Shown piece after piece: positions 1 through 5,072 of a stretch of 5,072 nt of DNA; position 1 is the first letter of the stretch, and each line of letters opens with the position of its first letter. This stretch comes from UBA5209 sp964625015. Its GTDB lineage: Bacteria > Patescibacteriota > Dojkabacteria > SC72. The translations under genes were made by a program, and so were the position numbers. The DNA is taken from positions 1 through 5,072 of the forward strand of contig CAZUZI010000061.1 in assembly GCA_964625015.1 (NCBI GenBank), written 5' to 3'. The notes under the pieces were generated by a model. The model was not told the origin of the DNA. It worked only from the letters and a program-made list of their open reading frames with translations, and made no database searches.

Positions 1-52
1 TATTCGACGAATAATCTGCGCCGCGCTCAACCCGAGCTAATTTGGCGGATAC
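1..52 (+). mobile_element. End of an IS66-type insertion sequence (probable right end), element extends off the left edge
   Basis: These bases are the reverse complement of 5019-5070 with a single difference (C28 against A5043). The outermost 19 bases, ending at 52, also match the terminal repeat at 4809-4827 that precedes an IS66-type tnpA. The match to both copies stops exactly at 52, so that is the element tip and base 53 is the first base of the interrupted gene. Because the copy next to tnpA should be the left end, this variant is inferred to be the right end, which places the element's own genes off the left edge on the + strand. Bases 1-13 form a near-perfect palindrome (TATTCG-A-CGAATA). 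GC is about 52%, well above the neighbouring genes. The family rests on the adjacent tnpA, as no transposase is visible here. Confidence 0.8.
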
Positions 53-713
53 AAATAATATCAATACTTTGGTTTACAAAGAAGAACACGCTTCTTCTAT
101 TTTGAAAAATATGGTTAAGAAAGTAGTAACTACCGACAAACCACAGTCGCCTTTTGCTATTTCAGGACCTTACAAAGATGCAGGTTTCAAAGACGGCATC
201 ATTTGGGAAACCTTGATGCACTTTGATATGGTGTTGGAATACGACAAAATAATTTTTCTTTCAAAAGATGGTGACTACAAGGAAAACTGTTTAGACGACT
301 TCACTCAGAAATGGAACAGGCACATCAAAATTGAGAAGGACAGAAACAACGTTATTGCCGAACTCAAAAAAGATTATGGAAACTACATTGAAGAAAGAGT
401 CATTCACGATTTTGCCTACAAAGAATATTTCAGAAATTACTTGTTTGACCAACTGAAAGTAAAATCCGAGATAGTCATGAATAGCGCAAACTCAAAGATA
501 GAAAATTTTGTTATTGAAAATCCCTGTATCTTGGTTGAGCGGATACCGCCAACAGATGATGAAGATGAGTGTGTCATTATCAATTCTGAAATCAAAATTC
601 ACTACACTGAAGCAGGACAGAAAAAACAACAGGTGGTAACTGCCAAAACCACTCTTGCGGATGAAACTTCAAGAGAAATAACCGAAACCAGATTTGAACC
701 GGAGTTAATATGA
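42..713 (+). CDS. PIN-domain protein (DUF4935-like), N-terminus removed by an IS
   Basis: This is the C-terminal part of what looks like a PIN-fold ribonuclease-type protein of the kind found inside type I RM operons. Visible motifs are the late PIN acids: GFKDGIIWETL (D51) and FLSKDGDY (D76, D78), matching the family pattern KDxxIWE followed by a hydrophobic strand and xxDxDF. About 140 further residues follow and I recognise no domain in them. The first half of a PIN domain, with its N-terminal Asp and the following Glu, is missing because the gene is cut at 52/53 by an IS end. Position 42 is a TTG inside the IS, and the frame is open from 15 (stop at 12-14), so this start is nominal and native codons begin at about 53. 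The stop overlaps the hsdS start as ATGA, showing co-translation. A complete active site is absent, so it is probably inactive. The exact PIN subfamily is uncertain. Confidence 0.65.
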   Translation: MADTNNINTLVYKEEHASSILKNMVKKVVTTDKPQSPFAISGPYKDAGFKDGIIWETLMHFDMVLEYDKIIFLSKDGDYKENCLDDFTQKWNRHIKIEKDRNNVIAELKKDYGNYIEERVIHDFAYKEYFRNYLFDQLKVKSEIVMNSANSKIENFVIENPCILVERIPPTDDEDECVIINSEIKIHYTEAGQKKQQVVTAKTTLADETSREITETRFEPELI

Positions 714-1924
714 GCGATTGGAAAACATATAAATTAGGTGAAACGGGTAAGATAATAACTGGTAAAACCCCACCGACTATAAATCCTGAGTATTTTGGTG
801 AAAAATATCCATTTATTACCCCGAGAGATATGAATACTCAAAAATACATTCGTAATACTGAAAGATATTTATCAGAAAATGGAAAATTACATCTAAAAAA
901 CAATTTACTTCCAAAACGTTCGATTTGTGTCTCCTGTATAGGCTCTGATTTGGGGAAAGTAGTAATGACTACTGAAGATTCTTTTACCAATCAGCAACTA
1001 AATGCAATTATATGTTCAGATAAATTTGATTCCGATTTTATATATTATTCAAGTCTGATCGTTTCAGATAAATTAAGAAGTATTGGAAAATCAAGTACTG
1101 CTGTTCCAATTGTAAATAAATCCCAATTCTCTGAATTTGAAATACAAGCACCAGAAGCCAAAACTGAACAACAACAAATCGCCCAAATCCTTTCTTCCCT
1201 TGACGACAAAATTGAACTCAACCTGCAAATGAACCAAACTTTGGAAGCAATGGCGCAAGCCATTTTCAAGGAGTGGTTTGTGAATTTCAACTTTCCCGGC
1301 TTTGATGGCGAGTTGGTGGATGGGTTACCGAAGGGTTGGCAAAAAGTTGAAATATCAAAGTTAATTTCCGTAAAAGATGGTACTCATGATTCACCAAAAC
1401 AAACAGAAAATGGGAAATATTTAATCACCTCAAAACATTTAAAAAATCATTTTATTGATTTTGAAAGTGCATATAGAATTTCGGAAGATGATTTCGAAAA
1501 AATAAACAAACGAAGTAAGGTAGATAAATTAGATGTATTAATTACTATGATTGGAACTGTTGGTAATTTATATTTTGTCCACGACGAAGTGATGAACTTT
1601 GCAATTAAAAATATTGGTTTATTCAAGACTTCTGAAAAGCCCGATTTGGCTTACTTTCTTTATTTCTCAATTTCTTCAAAAGAAATTACAGATTATTTTA
1701 TTAAGAGATTAGCTGGTTCAACACAACAATATTTAACATTAGACACATTAAGACAGACCCCAATTGTTTTTCCCGATGATGAAACACTTAAATTGTTCAG
1801 TGATATTGCAGAATCTATTTACAGTAAAATTGAATTAAACAGTCAAAATATTCAGTCCCTAACACAAACCCGTGACACCCTTTTACCAAAACTAATGAGC
1901 GGGCAATTGGAGATAAAATCATGA
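710..1924 (+). CDS. hsdS: Type I restriction-modification specificity subunit HsdS
   Basis: HsdS is the DNA-recognition subunit of type I RM enzymes; it pairs with two HsdM to methylate a bipartite site and recruits HsdR. The 404-residue protein has the full two-TRD layout. TRD1 spans about 1-148 (opening DWKTYKLGE). A central helical spacer lies at about 152-192 (EQQQIAQILSSLDDKIELN, then AMAQAIFKEWF). TRD2 covers about 208-355, opening with PKGWQKVEI. A C-terminal spacer at 358-404 (KIELNSQNIQSL, TLLPKLMSGQLEI) repeats the KIELN of the first. The length is normal for the family. The ATG is preceded by GGAG at 701-704 with 5 nt spacing and overlaps the PIN stop as ATGA. The spacers are richer in GC (about 42-45% in sampled lines) than the TRDs (about 20-25%), which suggests exchanged TRDs. 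The target sequence cannot be predicted. No hsdM is in the window. Confidence 0.95.
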   Translation: MSDWKTYKLGETGKIITGKTPPTINPEYFGEKYPFITPRDMNTQKYIRNTERYLSENGKLHLKNNLLPKRSICVSCIGSDLGKVVMTTEDSFTNQQLNAIICSDKFDSDFIYYSSLIVSDKLRSIGKSSTAVPIVNKSQFSEFEIQAPEAKTEQQQIAQILSSLDDKIELNLQMNQTLEAMAQAIFKEWFVNFNFPGFDGELVDGLPKGWQKVEISKLISVKDGTHDSPKQTENGKYLITSKHLKNHFIDFESAYRISEDDFEKINKRSKVDKLDVLITMIGTVGNLYFVHDEVMNFAIKNIGLFKTSEKPDLAYFLYFSISSKEITDYFIKRLAGSTQQYLTLDTLRQTPIVFPDDETLKLFSDIAESIYSKIELNSQNIQSLTQTRDTLLPKLMSGQLEIKS

Positions 1925-1992
1925 GCAGAATGTCTATTATTTACATCGTTTTACCGATAATAAAATTTGAAGGAGCAGGATATGTCAAATAA
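1921..1992 (+). CDS. Possible 23-residue mini-ORF linking hsdS to the AIPR gene
   Basis: An ATG overlaps the hsdS stop as ATGA. It opens a 23-codon frame (MSRMSIIYIVLPI and onward) that ends with TAA at 1990-1992, eight bases beyond the A of the AIPR start at 1982. It crosses the AIPR ribosome binding site, so translating it would carry ribosomes from hsdS to the AIPR start. It could be a coupling leader, a relic of the start of a gene once adjacent to hsdS, or chance. The peptide is hydrophobic in the middle and resembles nothing I recognise, including the HsdR N-terminus. No separate Shine-Dalgarno for it was identified. Confidence 0.2.
   Translation: MSRMSIIYIVLPIIKFEGAGYVK
1970..1975 (+). 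promoter_or_regulatory. Ribosome binding site AAGGAG of the AIPR gene
   Basis: AAGGAG lies 6 nt before the ATG at 1982. This good Shine-Dalgarno match decides the start: a TTG in the same frame at 1967 would place the site inside the coding region and has no comparable site of its own. Confidence 0.7.
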
Positions 1993-3736
1993 AGATTTAT
2001 TCATTAGCGGTTATCTTGACCGAATCAGCAAGCAGTTTAAACAAACCGAAGATGAAGTAAAAAATAAAAATCTTGCTTTTGAAATATTTTCTATTTCTGC
2101 GCTCCTCGACAAACCCTTTCAAGAGGTTTATGACAATATTATCGTCAAAGGCTCAAAAGATGGCGGGATAGACGGTATCTGGTTTCAGGATCAGGGCGAA
2201 TACTATGATATGCATGTTTTTCAATGCAAAAACCAGCAAAGTTTGAAACCAAATGAAATTGATAAATTCCGAAATGATTTTAAAGAACTGTTCACCGATG
2301 GTAATAAGGTCGGGAAAAAAAATATTGAAAATCTGCTTCCCAAAATTGATGAATACAAGCAAATTACTGAACAAGGAATAATAATAGAGACTAAACTTTA
2401 TTTTGTTTTTAACGGATTAAAGAAAGATTCACAATACGCAAATAATGAAAGTACTTATGCAACTTACCATCATCCGGATAGTAATTTCTATATAAAAGAT
2501 TCTGATGACCTTTATAATAACATTTCCAATCTGGCTAAAAAGAAAAGAAATGAAATAAAGTTTACCTTTCATCCGGAAAAGTCAAATATCTCTCCAATGG
2601 ATACACAAGGGCTCTATTCATACGCAATTTTAAATGTAAAAGCAGCGAATTTTAGAATTAAAGCAAAGGAATTATGTGAACTCATGGTTCACGAAGAAAA
2701 GACAAATGCTTCTGTTGACATGCTTTTTGAAGAAAACATCCGTTCTTATTTAGGAGTAAAAGTTCGTGCAAATAAACGAATGAATGAAACTATCAACAAA
2801 AAAGAAGATTCTGTATATTTTCCTTTTTTAAACAATGGAGTAACATTGATATGTGATGAACTTCAGATACCTAAACAACCGCAGAATAATATGTACCTGC
2901 TTCCTGTTGTAAATCCGCAAATTGTTAATGGTCTCCAAACATCTTGGGTGCTTTATGAAAATTACAAAAAAAATCCATCTTTGTTAGAAGATGTGTTTGT
3001 AAATGTGAGAATATATGAATCCAGAGACAGAGAATTAATTGAAAAAATTACAGATGCGACCAACACACAGACACCTATCAACTATAGGGATAAAATAAGT
3101 AATCGTGATTTTAATAGATATACAAAAGAAGTCTTTGCCAATAATGGTATTAATTATATCATCAAGCGCGGCGAATTTTTCAACAGAGATAATACTGTTT
3201 ACGCTGAATCAATTGAAAGTGAAATGGTTTTAAAATTCTGGTATGCGTCTTTTTATGAGGAACCTGAAACAGCAAAAAATAGTGTATCTACAGTATTGCA
3301 ACGAATTTTTGATTCAACATTCATTGAAAACCATCCTCTTGAAAAATTATTCAGTGGAGATAAAAATTCACCAGTATATAATCAATTATTGATCGCGTAT
3401 AAGATATATAAGTATATTCAGTCGAAAAAGCAAAATTTTGCAGGCATATACGATTTTATTAACTATACCGACGAATTGCTTTGCTATTCTATTTATAAAG
3501 AAATTGATTCCACATCTTCTCTTTATTCTGTAGAAACGCTTTCAAATGCTTACAATAAAGCATTGAAAAACATAGAATCAATTTTAAAAACTGAGAAAGG
3601 AAAATATGACAAGGCTGGAAAAAACTTTTCATATAATAGTTATTTTAAAAAACCGCAATGCCGTATTGATTATAATAATTTAACAGGAATCCTTGAAAAT
3701 GAATCCATTATCGATTATTTAATGAGCAAAAAATGA
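1982..3736 (+). CDS. AIPR-family abortive infection phage resistance protein with Mrr-like nuclease motif
   Basis: This 584-residue protein belongs to the AIPR family (abortive infection phage resistance), an anti-phage group that often rides in RM operons. The N-terminal part carries a plausible PD-(D/E)XK/Mrr-type nuclease core: E34, then SKDGGIDGIWF (D64), a short hairpin, and MHVFQCKN giving Q81-x-K83, the QxK variant of the motif. The AIPR core follows: IRSYLGVKVRAN (253-264), FPFLNNGVTLICDEL (280-294), NPQIVNGLQTSW (311-322), FVNVRIYES (339-347) and ITDATNTQTPINYRDKISNRDF (356-377). About 200 helical-looking residues close the protein, with no recognised domain. It looks complete. It sits between hsdS and hsdR and its TGA overlaps the hsdR ATG as ATGA, so it is made with the RM subunits. 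Sampled lines fall at about 25-38% GC, below hsdR, which fits separate acquisition. Family assignment is strong; cleavage of DNA or RNA is inferred. Confidence 0.85.
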   Translation: MSNKDLFISGYLDRISKQFKQTEDEVKNKNLAFEIFSISALLDKPFQEVYDNIIVKGSKDGGIDGIWFQDQGEYYDMHVFQCKNQQSLKPNEIDKFRNDFKELFTDGNKVGKKNIENLLPKIDEYKQITEQGIIIETKLYFVFNGLKKDSQYANNESTYATYHHPDSNFYIKDSDDLYNNISNLAKKKRNEIKFTFHPEKSNISPMDTQGLYSYAILNVKAANFRIKAKELCELMVHEEKTNASVDMLFEENIRSYLGVKVRANKRMNETINKKEDSVYFPFLNNGVTLICDELQIPKQPQNNMYLLPVVNPQIVNGLQTSWVLYENYKKNPSLLEDVFVNVRIYESRDRELIEKITDATNTQTPINYRDKISNRDFNRYTKEVFANNGINYIIKRGEFFNRDNTVYAESIESEMVLKFWYASFYEEPETAKNSVSTVLQRIFDSTFIENHPLEKLFSGDKNSPVYNQLLIAYKIYKYIQSKKQNFAGIYDFINYTDELLCYSIYKEIDSTSSLYSVETLSNAYNKALKNIESILKTEKGKYDKAGKNFSYNSYFKKPQCRIDYNNLTGILENESIIDYLMSKK

Positions 3737-4824
3737 ATTTAATTACCGAAAACGAAATAGAAGATATTGCGCTATCCTATTTGCAAAATTTGGGCTATTC
3801 CTATCAGCTTGGAACTGACATCTCCCCTGATGGAGAACACCCTGAAAGACAGTACAACGAAATAGTACTTATAACTCGTTTGCGTGATGCGATTGACAAA
3901 CAAAATCCTACCATTTCACAAGATGCAAAAGAAGATGCCCTAAAAAAAGTATTACGTACCGACAGTCCTAACTTGTTAATCAACAACGAAACCTTTCATC
4001 GCTATTTAACCGATGGTGTAGATGTAGAGGTTAGAACTGAAAGTGGTATAAGAGGCGAAAAAATCCATATCATTGACTTTAGCAATCCTGAAAACAATGA
4101 ATTTCTGGCTATTAACCAATTTACAGTTATAGAAGGAAATCAAAACAAACGCCCTGATATCATTCTCTTTATTAACGGATTACCTTTAGTGGTTATAGAA
4201 CTCAAAAACGCGGTGGACGAAAACGCAACCATCAAATCTGCTTACAATCAAATCCAGACTTACAAACAAACCATTCCTTCTCTGTTCACTTACAACGAGT
4301 TGGTGGTTGTAAGTGATGGATGGGATGCCCTTTGTGGCACTCTTACCAGTGATTATGGCCGTTTTATGACCTGGAAAACCAAAGATGGGAAAACAGAAGC
4401 CAGTCATCTGGATATGGGAATGCAGGTGATGTTTAACGGAATGCTAAACAAACAAACCTTGTTGGATTTAATCCGCCAATTTATCGTCTTTGAGAAAAGC
4501 GACAGCAAGACATTCAAGAAAGTAGCTGCCTATCATCAATATTACGCCGTGAACAAAGCCGTAGAAAGCACAGTTATAGCCAGTTCAGAAACAGGCGATC
4601 AGCGAGGCGGTGTAATATGGCACACTCAGGGGAGTGGCAAAAGTTTGAGCATGGTATTCTTTTCAGGCAAACTCATTATTGATCCTAGAATGGAAAACCC
4701 GACTTTGGTAATTCTGACCGATAGAAATGATTTAGATGAACAATTACACGAAACATTCACCAACTGCCAGCAATTATTACGACAAGAACCTCAGAAAGCA
4801 GAAAGTCGGTATCCGCCAAATTAG
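3733..4824 (+). pseudogene. hsdR: Type I restriction enzyme subunit HsdR, 3' end cut off by an IS
   Basis: HsdR supplies DNA cleavage and ATP-driven translocation in type I RM enzymes. The N-terminal nuclease domain is intact: RPDIILFINGLPLVVIELKNA gives D142, E156 and K158 of PD-(D/E)XK, followed by Q173-IQT-Y177, the QxxxY motif of HsdR nucleases. The first motor domain begins with a Q-motif-like AAYHQYYAV (264-272), Walker A in HTQGSGKS (297-304) and motif Ia LVILTDRNDLDEQL (325-338). The gene then meets an IS terminal repeat at 4809. The last residues (about RYPPN) and the TAG at 4822-4824 are IS-derived. Roughly 359 native residues remain where the family is usually around 1,000, so the DEAD/DEAH box, the second RecA-like domain and the HsdS/HsdM-binding C-terminus are lost. 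The ATG overlaps the AIPR stop as ATGA, with no clear Shine-Dalgarno. Restriction activity is very unlikely. Confidence 0.9.
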
Positions 4825-4827
4825 CTC
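4809..4827 (+). repeat. IS66-type terminal repeat, left-end copy
   Basis: This 19-base repeat is identical to 5019-5037 in direct orientation and to the complement of 34-52 in inverted orientation. Identity stops at 4828 (C here, G in the other two copies). It starts with GTA and a CG-rich short block, as IS66-family ends usually do. It supplies the premature TAG of hsdR. Confidence 0.85.
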
Positions 4828-4832
4828 CATAC

Positions 4833-4861
4833 TAGTCAAGATAGGAATAATATTTTATACT
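4833..4861 (+). promoter_or_regulatory. Possible IS promoter upstream of tnpA
   Basis: TAGTCA (4833-4838) and TATACT (4856-4861) are separated by 17 bases, giving 4 of 6 and 5 of 6 matches to the housekeeping -35 and -10 consensus. They lie between the terminal repeat and tnpA, where an IS promoter would be expected. A Bacteroidota host would normally use a different consensus (TTTG and TAnnTTTG), so this is weak. Confidence 0.2.
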
Positions 4862-4888
4862 TCCATAAATTATTTGGGGGGTATAAAA

Positions 4889-5044
4889 ATGAGAGAAGAG
4901 ACGATAAAATACTGGCGGGAGCATTTAGAACGGCTTAGAAAGTCTGGATTGAAGCATAAGGAGTATTGCGCAAAGAACGAATTGCATGAAAGAACTTTTT
5001 CCAACATGAAAATCAAACGTATCCGCCAAATTAGCTCGGGTTAA
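4889..5044 (+). pseudogene. tnpA: IS66-type accessory gene tnpA, truncated after about 43 codons
   Basis: TnpA is the small accessory protein encoded first in IS66-family elements; its function in transposition is poorly defined. The N-terminus matches the family pattern: IKYWREHLERLRKSGLKHKEYCAKNELHERTFSNMK, with the YW-x-H start, the SGL turn, the YC pair and the TF before a missing W-rich segment, as in a helix-turn-helix. The ATG at 4889 follows a run of six G (4876-4881) 7 nt away, a likely ribosome binding site. An in-frame ATG at 4736 is rejected because that frame would begin in hsdR and cross the IS boundary. Native codons stop at 5018; the last eight residues (RIRQISSG) and the TAA come from the next IS end. 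The family length is about 100 residues or more, so this is a fragment. Confidence 0.75.
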
Positions 5045-5072
5045 GCGCGGCGCAGATTATTCGTCGAATAAG
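5019..5072 (-). mobile_element. Second IS66-type end (probable right end), inverted relative to 1-52, runs off the right edge
   Basis: The terminal repeat GTATCCGCCAAATTAGCTC recurs here inside the truncated tnpA and is followed by GGGTTAAGCGCGGCGCAG, matching the complement of 1-52 over 52 bases with one difference. The element extends to the right, so if this is the right end its genes lie on the - strand off the window. Bases 5058-5070 hold the same near-palindrome as 1-13. The single mismatch (A5043) creates the TAA that ends the tnpA fusion frame. No transposase sequence is visible. Confidence 0.75.

Larger units (their letters stand above)
4809..5018 (+). mobile_element. Left-end fragment of an IS66-type insertion sequence, inserted in hsdR
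   Basis: The fragment opens with the terminal repeat GTATCCGCCAAATTAGCTC, has a leader of about 60 bases and then the first codons of an IS66-type tnpA. This is the order expected at the left end of an IS66 element (terminal repeat, tnpA, tnpB, tnpC). It is cut at 5018/5019 where the same 19-base repeat starts again with different sequence behind it, so only 210 bases remain and tnpB and tnpC are absent. The 8 bases before it (4801-4808, GAAAGTCG) would be the target duplication if this is a simple insertion. The partner copy is not in the window. Confidence 0.8.

Noticed and set aside
53..60. Target duplications shared between the IS ends
   Set aside because: The 8-base flanks (53-60 AAATAATA, 4801-4808 GAAAGTCG, 5011-5018 AATCAAAC) do not match each other in either orientation, so no two ends in the window belong to one insertion.
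539..546. GCGGATAC inside the PIN gene, identical to the tip of the IS end
   Set aside because: Only 8 bases match and the reading frame runs on undisturbed; chance or at most a potential target.
1045..1290. Minus-strand open frame of 81 codons inside hsdS
   Set aside because: It lies opposite a clear HsdS spacer, shows no recognisable motif and is best explained as a shadow; the minus-strand frames at 2153-2374, 3804-3986 and 4186-4407 were rejected for the same reason.
1962..1969. AAAATTTG as a Bacteroidota -7 promoter element
   Set aside because: It lacks the leading T of TAnnTTTG, has no TTTG at the right distance and sits directly on the AIPR ribosome binding site.
3722..3735. ATGAGCA(A)nAATG resembling 1921-1932, as direct repeats flanking the AIPR gene
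   Set aside because: The match is only 7 exact bases plus ATG after a gap, and ATGAGC also occurs at 710 and 1894; not enough to call an insertion scar.
3727..3736. CAAAAAATGA as a -1 frameshift site fusing AIPR to HsdR
   Set aside because: The run of six A is preceded by C, so the P-site tRNA would not re-pair well; an ordinary ATGA stop-start overlap explains it.
4736..5044. A longer 102-codon frame containing tnpA
   Set aside because: Its first 24 or so codons lie out of frame inside hsdR and it crosses the IS boundary; the ATG at 4889 has its own ribosome binding site and starts the family match.
1..5072. CRISPR arrays, tRNA or rRNA genes, riboswitches and rho-independent terminators
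   Set aside because: Nearly all bases are coding; no regularly spaced repeats, cloverleaf or GC hairpin with a T run was seen.

Overview
The window is a 5.07 kb, gene-dense, AT-rich stretch with every gene on the + strand. It is a piece of a type I restriction-modification (RM) operon that carries extra defence genes and has been cut at both ends by insertion sequences (IS) of IS66 type. The low GC, the lysine/asparagine-rich proteins, the tight ATGA gene overlaps and the style of the HsdS and HsdR proteins suggest a Bacteroidota bacterium. That assignment is inference, since no rRNA or other taxonomic marker is present.

Layout. Bases 1-52 are one end of an IS, reading out of the window to the left. 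The IS has removed the start of a PIN-domain (nuclease-fold) gene, which remains open to 713. Next comes a complete hsdS (710-1924), the DNA-recognition subunit with two target recognition domains (TRDs). After a short gap, with a possible 23-codon mini-ORF, lies a complete AIPR-family gene (1982-3736). It encodes an abortive-infection protein with what looks like an Mrr/PD-(D/E)XK nuclease motif near the N-terminus. It overlaps the start of hsdR (3733), the restriction and translocation subunit. hsdR breaks off at 4808, inside its motor domain, where an IS66-type left end begins. That second IS shows its terminal repeat, a leader and the first codons of tnpA before being broken at 5019 by another IS end. 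Bases 5019-5070 are the inverted copy of 1-52, with one mismatch.

How the parts work together. In an intact system HsdM (not in the window, usually upstream) and HsdS methylate a bipartite target, and HsdR adds ATP-driven translocation and cleavage. The PIN and AIPR genes sit inside the operon and are translationally coupled to it, as expected for accessory anti-phage cargo. Here HsdR keeps its nuclease motif and Walker A but lacks most of its motor, and the PIN protein lacks its N-terminal half. Restriction by this locus is therefore probably lost. hsdS and the AIPR gene are the only complete genes. The inverted IS ends at both window edges suggest an assembly contig ending in a multicopy IS, or a defence fragment lying between two inverted IS copies.
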